This document shows, piece after piece, positions 10,460 to 24,631 of a stretch of 64,000 nt of DNA. The position numbers and the translations under genes were made by a program. How positions within the stretch are numbered: position 1 is the first letter of the stretch; each line of letters opens with the position of its first letter. The stretch comes from Epiperipatus broadwayi (taxonomy: Eukaryota; Onychophora; Udeonychophora; Euonychophora; Peripatidae): positions 6,836,811 to 6,900,810 of the forward strand of contig JAQFVV010000013.1 in the NCBI GenBank assembly GCA_028023455.1, in the 5' to 3' direction. The notes under the pieces were generated by a model. It did no database searches. It was not told where the DNA came from and saw only the letters and a list, made by a program, of their open reading frames with translations.

Positions 10460-13400
10460 TAAAATAAATCCAAAATAGATTAATCAAATGCGGATAATGA
10501 AAATCTGCTAAAGATTGTTTGAATAGAAGTTTTTAAACTAGACTATATTCTGTTTTTGAAATAACAATTGAATGCAGTGATAAGGAGATATGGGTTACCA
10601 ATTACCCTTAGATCATTTAAAATGACAGTAAAAATTACTATGTATTGGATCGGTATAATTAATATGCAATCTGGACCAATAATTGATTTTCTCTGTTTTA
10701 GGCATGATTTGTACTGCCAAACATTGTAAGTCATTATCTACTTTTAATTTTTAATAAGAAAGATCATCTAGGATCTAAAATAAAAAAAATTAAAAAATTC
10801 TTTTAAAAACCTTTTTTTATTTTGGTTTTTGCTTTCAATTGTATTTTTTGTTTTTTTTTTAATAAAAAAAAATTACAAAAAAATTCATTATTTTTTTAAA
10901 TTTTGATTACTAGTGGCAGTGAAAAAAAAATTTTTATTGTATATTATTTTATATTGTCACCTTCATCAGTTTCCTGCAACCAATTGCTATCTAACTACAC
11001 CTATTTTTGTGTCACTCTTCTTTGATTGTTCTAATTTGATTATGTATGCAAGTAATCCAATACTATGTATATTTTAAAAAAACATTAGTCAATAAATTCT
11101 TGAATACATATAAAAATTGATTGCATACTTGTAATCATTATTAACATGATACAACTAAATCAAATGGAATATTTTGAGTTTGATGAAGTTTAACATTTGC
11201 CTCTGTCATTTTAACAGACTCTTTTTTCTATTGATACATACAGCTTTCTTTATTTTTCATTCTTCATCTCTCCATTTTACATTATTGCATCAATACTATT
11301 AAAATCAAAAACAATTCATTTTTATGCCTTACTTATATTATATAATAAATATTGCTCTTTAAAACATTTTTAAAATGCAGACTATGATTTATCAATATAC
11401 AAAACACTACAAAACTTTACAAATCGCATCACTAATGTTATTAATCAATTGATTTAAAGTGGTGGAACATTAAATACTATATTAAAATACTTTTCACATA
11501 TAGCTTTATATTATTTCAATTATGAAAACTAATTGGAATAGAAATTTATTTCATAAAGTTTATTATGACCAAATTAAAAAATTTTAATAATTTTTCTAAT
11601 AAAACCAATTTTTGTTCTATATTTAGAAATCCTTTATATATTTATAAATATTCTTATTTATACCTCATGTACATTGGCACTGTATTTTTTATTAAAATAT
11701 AGGAAACATTTTAAAGCAAGAAATTTATGACTTAGAGGTTTTTGCAACTAATGCCACATTGAATATAAATTATTAACATACGTAGATTTTGTTGATGTGG
11801 ATACAGATATATTGGTGATTTCTTATTAATCTATGCCCAAATTAAGATGGTATTGGCTCCTAGATTGAATCTAAGTTTATGAGAACATTGGAAACCAGAA
11901 TGTATGAAAACTATTCAAATATCTATTTTTCCATGTTAGCAATTTTATTATGTTAATAATATTTGATTGACCTACAATGGCTATTACGAGTCTGCAATAC
12001 CACTTAAATGCTTTAATTTCAAATATTTTTTTAATTAAACAGGTGTTAATCTCAGTCTCTTGCTAAATATTTCTTTATTTTAAACAAAATCAAAATAATC
12101 TGAATTTAGCTCACATAGTGGAAATACTGCTTGTGGTAATTTTTTTTATCCTGTGTAAATTATCACTATTTTTTCTATTACTAATGCCTGTAATAAAAAA
12201 AATCAAATGGTATTTATTATAAAAAGAGATCACTGTTTTGCAAAAAAAAAAAAAAAGTAAGCAATCCACTCATTGCAATTGATAGTAGTATAAATAAAAG
12301 TAATTTTATTTCTTTTTTATTTACATTAATGGTTATTTCATTTGTTAAAAATAGATCATTGTTTTACTAAAACAAATAAGCACCCATCTCGGTTTTTAGT
12401 GATAGAAATAAAAGCAGTTTTACTTTACTTTTATTTACATCAAGGTGTTTTTGAACTTGGAACCATAAAAACAATACCTTTCTTAAGAGTGGTGTGAGAT
12501 AATGATTGTAATTGGAATGTCAAAAAAACTACATTGTAGTCATTGTGGCTTATGTTGGTGATAGTGAGTGTTATTTAATGCTTATTAATAATATATATAA
12601 AAAAACTCTAGACAGCAACCTAATATGTATTAAAGCAATGACTGGTTTTTAAAATTCATAGATGAAACATGATTGGTTAAAAAACAGATTGAAAATGGTA
12701 AATATCAATATTATATTTAAACTAAATAATTGGTTAATAGTTATAATACTATAAATATCTAGATTACAATGCACCAATTTAGTTATAATGGAAATTCAGC
12801 AGTAAATAACACATCTTTCCAACAGAATGTTATCATTATGCATTTTAATGTTATATAAACCTCATTAAAGTTTATAATGTAGTTCTAAAAATTGAAATGC
12901 TAAAATAAATTATATAAATAAATTAAATAAAAATAATAGAGTACTATCAGTGATGATCAAGTACTATAGCTTAGTAGTAGAACTCATCACCAAGTTCTAT
13001 TTTTTCAAGATCGCTGTTTTTTAAAACCTATTATAATTTACACAAATTATCATTTTCTATGTAAACAAAAAAATTGTCAGTTTTCCCACATTTTATACAT
13101 ATTCTAAAACATTTTCCTTTTAGTTTTACGTGATACATTATTTCACTTTAAGTATCTAATTTATTTCCAGTTAATTCTTTTGCACAGATTCTTTCAATGA
13201 AGTTTATATAATAGCATTACTAAAATTAATGGGTTTTTTATTTTTGTCTATATTAGATTTATTGGATTAGTCAAGAATACTGATTATCAGTTTTATGGAT
13301 TTAATAAATTGCAAAAATATATGTCTTATTGAACAATATTTTAGGCAGAGAACTCTGTATGTTTATACATAATAAAGTTTGATATGATTAGACAAGACAT

Positions 13401-16400
13401 TCTTAAATGTTTTACTATAAAGTAATAAGTTACCCTGAGTTTCTTCATGAAGTCAGTGAAAAAAGACTTTAATCACCAGATTACTTAATTGCTAGTTAGT
13501 AAGGATTTTATAATTTTCTTAAATGTTTTAACTTTTTAGCTGAATACAGAATATTAATTTTCTAAAAATAGTTAGATAGATAAATAGAAAACCATGAATC
13601 ATTTTGCTAAAAAAAAAAAAGTCTTAAAATTATTAGATGCCTGAAAAAAAATTCATGTTTCATTCAAATTCTAAATTGGATTAATCATCATATCAATACT
13701 GTCAAACCTTTTTTGACTGATGAATCAAAATTGAATTTGAAATACAAGTCAAGTATTTAATTTGAGTAATTAACTAAAATAATAAAATGCTTACAATGTT
13801 TATTTAATTTAAATTATAAATCTATATCATAAAAACAAAATTAAACCTTGATAATTAGGAAAAAAGTAATGTAATCATAAGAACAAAAATATTTCATTTA
13901 ACCTAGAAATTTGTTCTTGCTTATTTGATAATTTTTGTATCTGATATTCATAATTAGTAAACTTTAATTTTATATCTTCAATAATCATTTATAGTAGAGC
14001 CACAATATTCATTACATTTTATTCTAATTCCCTCCCTAAGTCGACTACATATCACATATACTACCCTACATTTTGTTGATAAGCTTTGATTCCAGTAGAG
14101 TACATACTGTTTTACTTAATTACAAGTTTGCAGGTCTTTTCACTTACACATATATAATGCAGATTTTTTTGTGAGTATGGTATGTGTATATAAATTAAGA
14201 TTGTAGTTCAAAGAAAATTTTAAAAAATTAATATAGTTATTAATAATGAACTAACTAAACACATATACACATGTATATATACTATGTGTGCTCATTCATT
14301 TTTACACAAAAATAAAATAAAAACTAATTGGACTATATCTTTATTTTTTTTTAAAAATAAATAAATAAAATGAACGAAGAAGTGTTAAACTATTATCACA
14401 ATTAAACATGCTCTGAGTAATATTTTATTTTATGAATACTGGAACTTTCTTCCCCACACACTATAACAATCTTGTTATCAAAAAATTACAACTTTTATAG
14501 TTGTTTTGATGTTTTTAGGCCCATATTGCTTTCAGAATTTATATAGTTACTTTTTCTTCCTATATTCCATTTTAAATTCTCAGTTAAACTCTTCAAACTT
14601 TAATTTTCTTGATGCAATTTTTTTCTGCCACTTATAAATGTTAATTTTCATTTTATAACAAAATATTTTTTTATGAATTTTCTTAAATTTTATAAAACTT
14701 TTTAGCTTTATACTTAGAAAACATTTCATTACCCAAAATATTGTACTATATTAAAATTCAAAAAGAATAAAAAAAAGTGAATAATAAAATATCCTTTCAT
14801 GTAATCTGAATAAATGATAAATGTGAGTGCTTCAAGACAGAAAAGTGACTATTATTATGTAGCAACATTTATTAAATTTATTAAATTTAAAATTCCTATT
14901 TGTTTTTCTTTATATTTTTTGTTTTTATATATATATATATTGGGTAATGTATCATTGAAATTGCATATATTGGTAATCGGTTTTGTTTTGTTTTTTGCAA
15001 ATTTACTGATGAAAATAACTTCTCACAGGCATATATTAATCCAAACAATGTCAAAAAAATATTGTCAAAAATTCATTTGCTAGCTTTTCATTGTGTTCCC
15101 AAGCTTTTTCATTTTTAATTCTTTCTTCTACAGTCATTATCAGTAATACTTTTTTCTTTCAATTTTGTATTTAATTTTCCAATTTATTTCTTACTGTACA
15201 AACTTTTTGATAACTATATTAATTTCATTTCTAGACAATCAATATTCAACCAATTAAATAATTTCAATTCCAAATTTTAAAATAAATTTTTGTTGAAATT
15301 TATTGAATCTTTCTAAAAAAAAGCTTTCTTTATTATTCTATAATTGATAAATACTATATTGTATTTTCATTGGAATCAATACTATATGTGAAATTCACTG
15401 AAATATGATAATGCTTCTACAAATATAGAACATATTTTATTTTTTTATTCAAATCACTAAATAAATATGTCATTTTATCAGGAATGATTTTATATTTTTA
15501 TACGTTGTTAATACTATTTGGCCAGTATTTAAATTCCTCATTTAAATCATTAAAATGTTGAGTAATAATCGTATTAAAACTTTAAGTAATTTAACCCTTG
15601 AACATTTGACAATTTATACAAAAAAAAAGAGTTTTATTTCTCACCGCAATTAAGTCCTCTTGTAGTACAATAAAATCTCTGAATACTGGAAGTTAATTTT
15701 TAACTAATTATTGGGAAAATGTGAACTGATTAAGAATTAATACCACTTAGCACAACTAATATCATGTCTGAAATGATTTTTTTTGGGGGGGAGGTTGCAT
15801 ATAAATCTGTACTCTAGACCCCCCCACCACCACCACCACCAAAAAAACCCAAATAAGTGTCATAAAATTTAAATCTTAAATTAATTCAGAAGTATCCAAA
15901 ACTAAATATTCATTCTTGAATTAAATTTTGACATTTTACAACAACAACTTTTTTTTTAAATCTTCATACTAAAAAAACTATATTCCATAATAATTTATTT
16001 TAAAAGTTCTTTTTTAATAAAAAGTAATTTTATATCACACACTATGATAATAGCAAACAATGGTCTTATTTGACAAAAAAATGATTTAAAAGCACTTGTT
16101 TGCATATATATTTTTACTTTTTTTTTTTAATATATCCATATTTTTTCTAGTAGAAATTCATTAAAGTATTTCTAAAAGATAGAAATGTCAATTGTTTATC
16201 TTTATATCTCTGCATTAATATGTATTTATATTTCACTAATCAACAATCAAATTATTCTGTGTTATCTACAGAAGTAATAGAATGGCAGATTTTTAAAATT
16301 TAAGATCTATGAATTGCAATTCAACTCTGCTACTACTCTGTTACTTCTGATATTTGAACTTTATGCGAACTGCCAAGCAATAAACCATTAGATTAGATTT

Positions 16401-16410
16401 TTTAATAATC
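10460..16410. other. Long AT-rich stretch without recognisable gene
   Basis: About 6 kb with no domain-bearing frame and no repeat shared with the rest of the window. An 89-aa forward frame at 14814-15083 is rich in I, F and L from AT composition and shows no family signature. A G run and a CCCCCC/ACC-repeat tract stand out at 15785-15840. Confidence 0.45.
15785..15842. repeat. Poly-G and poly-C/(CCA)n tract
   Basis: An eight-G run at about 15785 and a C run followed by (CCA)n at about 15820-15840 lie within 60 bp, isolated in AT-rich surroundings. They can partly pair with each other. Confidence 0.7.
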
Positions 16411-16479
16411 TTATATATATATATATATCATCTTATTATTACTATTTGTGGGATATTCCGTGTAGTGAAAAAGCTAAAT

Positions 16480-16519
16480 GCTGACGTTTCAGTACAATAT
16501 CAAGTACCTTCCTCAGAGC
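16480..16519 (-). ncRNA. Hammerhead ribozyme, R3 left arm
   Basis: On the minus strand: GCT (16517-16519), core CTGAGGA (16510-16516), stem II with GTAC/GTAC pairing, GAAA (16487-16490), a one-pair stem III (A-T around CG), cleavage triplet CGTC ending at 16483, and AGC (16480-16482). Stem I is short next to the core. Confidence 0.7.
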
Positions 16520-16600
16520 GTCCTCTTTCTCAAATCATTTGATTTGAGAAGTGAAAAAGCTAAATGCTCAAATCATAAGAAATGATTTGAGAAAGAGGAC

Positions 16601-16640
16601 GCTCTGAGGAAGGTACTTGATATTGTACTGAAACGTCAGC
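16601..16640 (+). ncRNA. Hammerhead ribozyme, R3 right arm
   Basis: Mirror copy of the left-arm motif: GCT 16601-16603, CTGAGGA 16604-16610, stem II 16611-16629, GAAA 16630-16633, CGTC 16634-16637 and AGC 16638-16640. The GUC cleavage triplet is the most common one in natural hammerheads. Confidence 0.7.
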
Positions 16641-16744
16641 ATTTAGCTTTTTCACTACACGGAATATCCCACAAATATTAATAATAATATGACATCTTTT
16701 ATCCGTGAAAACATTAGAATTGATATATATATATATATATATAT

Positions 16745-17610
16745 GCTATTCAAAATAGAATCTACTTTTATTGTACTTTTATTTGGTAATTTTATAGACC
16801 ATTTAGCTTTTTCTGCCAAAGAAAAATTCATAAAATACAGTTTTTCTTTTTCTGCAAATTCCATAGTGCTATATCTGTTCTTATTTCTGAAACTGTAAGC
16901 AAATTTATCCACAACACTTTCATCTTTCATGCATCTGATTCTAATCTTAAAATTTCAATTTACAGTTTTAAAATAATTGTTTAGTTTAATTAAAAGCATT
17001 CTTTTTATCTTTATATAAAGTATTTATTACTACATGAGAAAAGAGACCTTGTTAAGCCATAAACCTGCATTATCTTTATTTGGAATCTTTCATTAAGTTA
17101 ATGACCTAATCTTGCCACTTAGTTAAATACATCATCAATCTCACCCATATTATTATTCTATTTTTAATTTATAATGAAACATGTTTCACATTAAGTTTAT
17201 AATATTTTCCCCCATATAACAAGGTTTATTTATCAAACCAATTGCCTCATCATTTTTTATTTTTTCAAAGTCCAATAAAATATTATTTGATATTAAATAA
17301 CTTTTTTGCAGTTTCTGGTTCCTTTCTTCTTTTGAAATTTTACAGTTGAAGGTATCTAAATAAAAGATTATCATTAAATAGCAGTATGCATCTTTAGTCA
17401 GGAGGTTTTTAACATTCCTGTCTTGGGTCAACAACCAAAACTTTGGCCTCCAGAAAATGAGAATGCTGATTTATTATTAACTGATATGATTGATTATATA
17501 AAAGAAGTCATTATTGACATGCATACAATCCATTCTTCCTTCCTTCAAGCAAACCTGAGTATCAGACAAATGAGAAAAAAGATAATGCCGTTTTATTGGT
17601 TTTGCAGAGA
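16745..17610. other. AT-rich stretch with unassigned short frames
   Basis: A reverse frame at 17186-17434 (82 aa, charged, not obviously low complexity) and a forward frame at 17423-17665 (80 aa) overlap end to end. Neither shows a family motif I recognise. They could be scraps of an old element or chance. Confidence 0.3.
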
Positions 17611-17616
17611 TAAAAG

Positions 17617-17753
17617 CTATAATATAAATAGCATTAAACTGTTGCACATGCGCTTTGGATTTTAACTATAAAATGAATGAATACTAACACTTCAATCACA
17701 TGATAAAGTCTTTGGAAAAGATAGAATGGCCTTTAATGCTGTTTATATTATAG
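17617..17753. mobile_element. MITE-like element, family M1
   Basis: It is 137 bp with 22-bp terminal inverted repeats (left 17617-17638, right 17732-17753) differing at one position. The interior shares two blocks with the element at 47328-47493: one around GTTGCACATGCGCTTTGG and one around CAATCACATGATAAAGTC. No coding capacity. The superfamily is unknown because I see no clear target duplication. Confidence 0.55.
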
Positions 17754-17774
17754 TTTATAAAAAAAAAAACATCG

Positions 17775-20225
17775 CGCTGTATAAAATAATTGACTTAGAG
17801 ATAAAAGCTAATAAATTTATCAAGCTGTCTTAAGTGAGTTTCATCCATATTTGTTTACTTTATATATAAGTTCATAGTAATAGTAGATGCAATAATAAAT
17901 ATGCATGGAGTATACATTATAAATTTATAATATATAATAATGAAAAGCTATTAAAGAAGCTAAACTTTGAAAGAAAAACATTAATTTAAAAAGTATTAAA
18001 AATAATAACTTGTAAAATTGTCGTTTGAAAACAATATAAATATTTTTATAAAAGTTTTTTTTAATACTTGATCAGAACTTATTTTAATTCAAGTTTTGCT
18101 GAGTTATTATAGGATAAATTCTTTAAATCAATGAATCCATATCTGAGTACAAAGCATATATAATTTTCAAAAAAAAAAAATAGTTAATAATTTTATGAAT
18201 GCAGAAGTTTTTAAATCCCCTGCTAGAAAGATTGAAATTAACTTTGTTATAAATATTATGCTCTTAAATCAAACATCTGAAATTCTTTTTGAACTATTGA
18301 TAATATAAGATTATAAAAATCCCAATATTTTTATACAAACTTATGGGGGGGGGGGGATCAGTTAAAAAGATTATTTTTTACTATAATTCTTTGCTATTAA
18401 ACAGTATCGGATTTTGTTATCTGTTACAATTATTATTATTATTGTTATCAAATAACACTTTCCTTTCTGTTATCATTGCATTTTATTCAATATTAAGCAA
18501 CTATCTATATTTTACATCTTTTTTTTTTCAATGTTTAACTTTTATTAAATAATATTAGTATTTTGATTGTTTAACAAACTTCTTCAAAGATCTTCTTCTG
18601 ATTTCCTATTCTTTAACATTTTTTTTTTCTTTTTGTTAAAAAATGTGGAGAAAAAAACCAAAATGTTTGAAGAAGACTGGTAAGCAATCTAACACTGACA
18701 TTATTTAATAAAATTTAAACATTGTAAAAATTAAGCATAAAAAATGAAAGTTTTCTTAATACTATTAATAATAAATTTATACAATAAATATATTGGATTG
18801 TTATTATTATTTGTGTGATAAATAAATTGAATTATTATCATCATCATCATCATTATCACCATTGCTGTTGTTGTTATAACCAAAAAATTAAATTCGAAAA
18901 AAATAGTAAAATGGAAACAGGTTTAAAAAAAAGAGTAAAAATAATGATAACGGTTTTATTACAGTCACATATAAATTAAAAAGTTGTAAATGGAATTCAA
19001 GCTAATTATGCAATTTTAATATAAAAATATATAAAATATTTTTTCTCACTCAATTTGATATACCAATGAGTGAATAATTAATCATACAACAGATCAATAT
19101 TAAAAACCACCATTAAATGTTTAAAATTATTTAATTATCCACCAAAGTTCATTTATATTATACAACTTTTATAAGACATGTTATTACTACAGAAAGAAAA
19201 TGTGAGCTATTTGTATAAAAACTGGTTTTAAACAAGGATAAGCATTTGCTTCAATTTTGTTGATCATGTGATGTTTAGTGGTTTGTGAAATCCATATTTG
19301 GAATTGTTTGTAGACAACTTATGAAACAGGGATCAAGATAACATACATGCTTGGTGGTAGAATTTTTAATTTGAAATAACTAAAAATGAAAATAAGAACT
19401 TCATCTTCTTAGATTGTGATTTCATAATATACTGATGATTGTTTTATTTATGCCAATTCAAAAGTTGATCTAAAAAATGTACTTAATATTTTGAATGTAA
19501 AATGTATAGACTTTGGTTTAATAACAAGTGTTTAAAAAACTCAAGTCTTTTATCAAATAATAATGAAAGAAAAATCCTCAGCAACTTTCGTGTTAAAGAT
19601 AGTTATTAAGTTGAGAATATAAGGCAATGTAAATCTTGGTAGTTTTATAAGTAGAAAGATGAACTTAAGATATTGAAGTGTAACAGAGTTTTTAAAAATA
19701 TAAAAGAGTATTCATTATAGAAAAATAAGTACTGTAATTAAATTGGATGTATAAAAAGCCATTGTTTTATTTAATTTATAGTATAATACAGATGTTGGGG
19801 ATGACTTTTTGGTGAAAGTGTACCTGAGGGCGAATATGTTTTTTTCAGAGCTTCAAACCAGAAACCAGAGAAATAAAATTATTTTTGCCAGAATGAAGAC
19901 CAGAATGCAAAAAAATAATGTTTCAAAATTCAGTTTTTTTAGAATATACTTACAAATTGGTGTATTTTTTTATAAGAGCTTTTTAGGTATTCACAAATAT
20001 TGGTGTCACTTTTAGAAGATATTTGTGAACTAATGAATTTTTTTCTATCAAAGACATCTTACTATGACTACTAATAAATTATATCAGCTCCCTCTAGTAT
20101 TACAATTTGTCCATGTTGCTTTATAAAATATTTATTCAATTACAATTATTAAATTACCTATAAATAATTATTTTCTAGAGCTGGTCCTAAATTTTAAAAA
20201 AAAATTCAAGAAAATATGAAGAACA
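17775..20225. other. AT-rich stretch without recognisable gene
   Basis: Includes an eleven-G run at about 18344-18354, an (ATC)n-like patch near 18836-18860 and an unassigned frame at 19809-20015. No domain, tRNA-like box or repeat match was seen. Confidence 0.4.
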
Positions 20226-20231
20226 AAAAAT

Positions 20232-20652
20232 AACATGAAAGGCTAAAACCTTTGACTGATGCACCTTAAAAATGCTTATGTGACAGCCAATAAGATGTAA
20301 TAATGACTGCACATGGAACTCTCAATTCAAAAACACAAGCCAGAAATATGAGAAAAAGATGAAACTACCATTTTCTCTACTTAAATTTATATGTAAATAA
20401 GCCAGACTCAAGCATTCTGAACTAAGAATGTGAAGCTTAAAACACCTTCATATTTGATTCACTAAATATTATATATAAATAAACAATGTGAAATCTTTTA
20501 ATTTACTACAAAGTAATTTTCAAATCTAATGAAATGATAGTAACAAATGTAAATATATTAAATTTATTAAGCACAAGCAGATGATATAATAATAACATGA
20601 AAGGCTAAAACCTTTGACTGATGCACCTTAAAAATGCTTATGTGATAGCCAA
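20232..20652 (+). repeat. 59-bp direct repeat pair, 362 bp apart
   Basis: Copies at 20232-20290 and 20594-20652 differ at only one position that I can see (GACAGCC versus GATAGCC). The element between them is AT-rich and without frames. The pair could be terminal repeats of a small element or a local duplication. A CTGATG string is present, but no hammerhead second core, so I do not call a ribozyme. Confidence 0.6.
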
Positions 20653-20659
20653 GAAAAAA

Positions 20660-23600
20660 AAAGAAAAAAGAAAATTATTGTTTTAGAATTGTATTTAATT
20701 CTTTTCAGCTTCATCCAACCTGGGTTTATTTTTGAGATCAACAATTACAACCAGTATTATTTTAAATTTAACTATTTTAAAATTGAGAATAATTTTGAAT
20801 TTTTCCTTTTTTTATTTTTTATTATTTTTATATTCAAATCAGTTCTGAATTTATCACTATAATTTATCAATGTTCATGTCAGCTTTGCAGTCAACTTCCA
20901 GGGACTTTGTGGTCGATGTCTTAGCCACCCCTGTTATAACATAAAAGCCTTACAAAGTTTCATTTACAGATCGATGTTTTATAAAATTTTAAAAATACAA
21001 TGGTAAGATCATAAGACCAATCAATATGTTTTTTAATTTTTTGACTTTTATAGTATTGCAAAATCATGCCTTTATTGGATTGGACATGTGAAAGAAATGA
21101 ACCCTACAAAACTTTACAAAAGCTGTTTTATGGTGCTCATGGGCATACTTTTTCATGGGAGAGATAGACCTGTTTATCTTATAAGGATTATTTAATAACT
21201 TTTTAAGAAATGCAGTTTTATTGTTTTCACTGGGCAGATAGTGGCACAAAATAGAATAGATTGCAGAGCTACAATTTATATAATGTTGAAATATTTTAGA
21301 AAGTTTTCTGCAGAAAATGTTAAAAGACAGCATAATAAAATATCTAATAAACAGAAAAACGGCCCAATATATTTTGTATATGAATTTATTTGTGGCTTAC
21401 AGATTGATTTGTATAATCATTACAAAACTCATCTCTAGTATAAAGATATTTATTTATATAGCACTATGTTAATAAATTGTAATTGTAAATTAGCGATCAG
21501 GCTAATGCACATGCACTTTAAAGATTTTAAACTATAAATAAATGAATACTCTCTTTCTCTAGTATATTATTATTATTTTTTATTTCTCTTTTATTTTTGG
21601 AGGTAGAATGACCATATTTATTTGAATGTTTTGATTATAATAATGATAATGGGAAAAGTAATTAAAGTGGCTCCCATACTACATACAACTATACAATAAA
21701 TTTATCAGTTTTATTGAAGAAACATAAGTTGGCACAATTATAAATAAAAATATCATTTCATCTATACATATAATTTCAAATACAGATGAAATATTCTTGG
21801 AATAAATGGCTTAATAACTAATCATACATATTCTCATAATAAATAAATTGAATTAAAAAGGGTCAAGAACTTATATACAAATATTAGAAACTTTCACACA
21901 AAGATATTTACTATAGAGAATAATTTTTTAACTTAAATTTATGGTATTATTTGTTCTCAGAAACACAACTACAAGTAAGCATTAGCAAGAACAATTACTT
22001 GATCACTAATATAATATGATTATATATGTTAGCCCAGTATTTTCTAAGATGTAGATATTTCAATATACAAACTAGGACATTTAGGGATATGCACAAAAAA
22101 TTGAATAATAATAAAAAAGACACATGTACAGAGTATATGTCAAATAATATAATGTAATATTTTGTAGCCTTTCATGTATTTGCTTGAATTCATTATATCT
22201 TTTGAGTTTTGAAATGCACTGACTGTTTGCCTTATTATTTCATTGCTTTTTAATAGTATTATTGTGCCATTAATAATAATAATTGCATGGTTTACTGCTC
22301 AGTAATTCTAAAATGTTTGAGTACCCAAAGAGACAGAGCAGGGATATATTCAAAATTCTTGAGCTCTTGATTACCATTTCATCAAACAATACAAAGCATT
22401 CATGCCATTTATTTACAGTTACAACATAGGAATTTAAAATATCAGCAAAAATATTAAGCACAAACAATTTGCTAATATACGGGAAACAATTTGTAAAAAT
22501 AGAAGCCAAAAAATATGCAAATTAAAAAAATTTATCAGGACTGTGCTTAGATCTATAAGCATTGCATTAAAAGAAGGTGATGCAATAAAAGTTTTTAAAA
22601 ATAATTAAGAATATATAACTTTAATCAATGTGATTTAAAGGGAACAGAAAAATTCAAACTATTAATTGTAAATTGATGCATACTATCTGCAGTGCAATGA
22701 ATGAATTTCTAGAAAACAGGAAAATGATGAAATATGTATCATACAGTGCAAAAATAAAATTATCCTTCTAAGATATTTTAACATTGCATATCATGAAGAA
22801 ACTATGATGACAATGATACATCAAAATAAATTGGTTTAAATTTATCTGCTACATTTTTAAACCTAATAATTTTAATATTATGTTTAACAAGCAACATTAT
22901 ATTTTACATTTAATATTTATAATAAAAAATATAAATACTCTTTTGTAATAGAGAAGGTATATTATTAAGCACTAGAATTAGAACTCTCTTAATTTGGAAA
23001 TAATGAACTATATATGCAGAAGTTACTGAAATTTATATCAAACTATTGAAGACACAGAATGAGATAAAATGTGTAGGGATAAAGATTTATTCATGGCTAT
23101 TTATATTTTCCATAAAACATCTGAAATTGTTAATAAATTTACAGCAATCAAACAAAGAAGAAATCTTAAATGTCTCTAAATGCTTTTTTTTAAAAAGTTG
23201 ATTCGATGTGAAAAATGAAAAAGGTTAGTTGATAATCCATAAAAGCAATATGTTTGCATTTTATGTTTAACTAATTATAAAAGTTATAGATAAAACACAC
23301 CCATAAATGTACTTCAAATAAAACTTCGAACGATTTTATATCCTACTTTTCAACTTAGTGTCAACCAAAAAAAAAAACAATTTAGAGTTTGGCCGCTCTT
23401 TACTGTAACTCTTACATTAAATAATAAATTAATAATATATTAAAACTTGACTTGGATGGTGTTAACCATTACACAATAATAATAAAAAATAGAAAAGTTT
23501 TATTCATGATAACATATTTATTTTTATTTATAAGGAAAGCATCATAATTTTGGCTACAATACTACTATACATTTTTAACTAAACTCTAAAAATTTAATTT

Positions 23601-24415
23601 TTTTTCCGAAGTAATTTCATTATACAAATCAGAAAGAAAATTAAATATCTTTAATTATAAAGTGATTTTTTTACAAATAGGAGTTTTTGAAAAATTAATT
23701 TATAGTAGATTTACACATTTCTTTCATAATTTGAAGGAAAGCTGCTTAATAACAAATAAGATTCACACGTATTCTGACATATACATAGTGATGTTGGAAT
23801 TTGATGCAGCAATAAAAAAGATGTCTCTGAAACTGATTCTTTGAGCTTTATACTATCATAGTTCATAATTCATAATTTGCATATTGTATAATAAATCAGA
23901 TCTTTGTTAAATAATAAAATAATAGAGAGATCATAAAAGATTTTATTTATATTATTCAAAAGTATTCCTTCCTTCTAGCACACTAGTTTTTACCAGGAAG
24001 ATTAATTGAAACAAATATTGTTTACATAACTAATGTGATTCACAACAATATTAAAATAGATAATCAATTGGATATAGTTTATTTTGATATGATCATAGAA
24101 AACTTTTTTATGGAAATAGAGAAAGAAAGATTTTCAACTCATCTGACAACTTTATTGTATCATTTTTTGTCTGAAAGAGATAATTAACTTAATCACAAAA
24201 ATAAAAAAATCAATGCTATCTTTAGTTGTAAATAAGAATGTTTGCAAGAAAGTATATAAAGTTCAATTCCATAATGCAGCTTATCTTTTCTGCAATTTTT
24301 AAGCAATTTTATTTTCATGTTGTCTCTGAGCTGTTTCAATTGATATATATAAATTTTTTAAAAAAATATATAAATAAATATATAAATAAGCATTTGTTTT
24401 ATATAGCGTATGTTT
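20660..24415. other. AT-rich stretch without recognisable gene
   Basis: Frames of 60-89 residues at 21064-21438, 22270-22509 and 23662-23844 show no recognisable domain. A piece at about 21498-21556 resembles part of the MITE-like family M1. Confidence 0.4.
21498..21556 (+). mobile_element. Fragment of MITE-like family M1
   Basis: The order of motifs AATGCACATGC, ACTTTAAAGATTTTAA, CTATAA and AATGAATAC follows the corresponding part of the element at 17617-17753. No inverted repeat is left. Confidence 0.4.
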
Positions 24416-24423
24416 ACAATTGT

Positions 24424-24516
24424 ATACATTCAAATATCAGCCTTTTAAGCTAATTGTGCATATGCTTTGCGAGTGTTAATGCACAATTAGCTTAAAAGGC
24501 AGATATTTGAATGTAT
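24424..24516. repeat. Foldback with 38-bp arms
   Basis: Arms at 24424-24461 and 24479-24516 are reverse complements with very few differences around a loop of about 17 bp. There are no tRNA boxes and no ribozyme core. It could be a MITE or a foldback scrap. Confidence 0.65.
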
Positions 24517-24631
24517 AAATAAATATAATAAAATAGATAAATAAATTGATAAATTTATAAAATACTTAAATAGAATAAATAAATATTTAAAAACCAGGCG
24601 CTTTTCACAAACCTGGTAGCCTAATTGTAAG

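Larger units (their letters stand above)
16444..16677. mobile_element. R3 foldback: PLE terminal-repeat palindrome with two hammerheads
   Basis: The two arms, 16444-16540 and 16581-16677, are about 97 bp each and, by base-by-base comparison, perfect reverse complements, separated by about 40 bp. The spacer repeats a short piece of the arm (GTGAAAAAGCTAAATGCT). Each arm has a complete hammerhead motif. The sequence matches the decayed 3' end of the PLE at 4590-5765. TA microsatellites lie close on both sides (about 16413-16428 and 16722-16744). Perfect arms imply a recent origin or gene conversion. Confidence 0.78.

Noticed and set aside
14814-15083. 89-aa hydrophobic frame as a membrane protein
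   Set aside because: Composition reflects AT-rich codons (F, I, L, Y, K) and includes a TA-repeat stretch; no family signature.
20232-20290. Hammerhead ribozyme at the CTGATG string
   Set aside because: No GAAA block or pairing stems at the required places.
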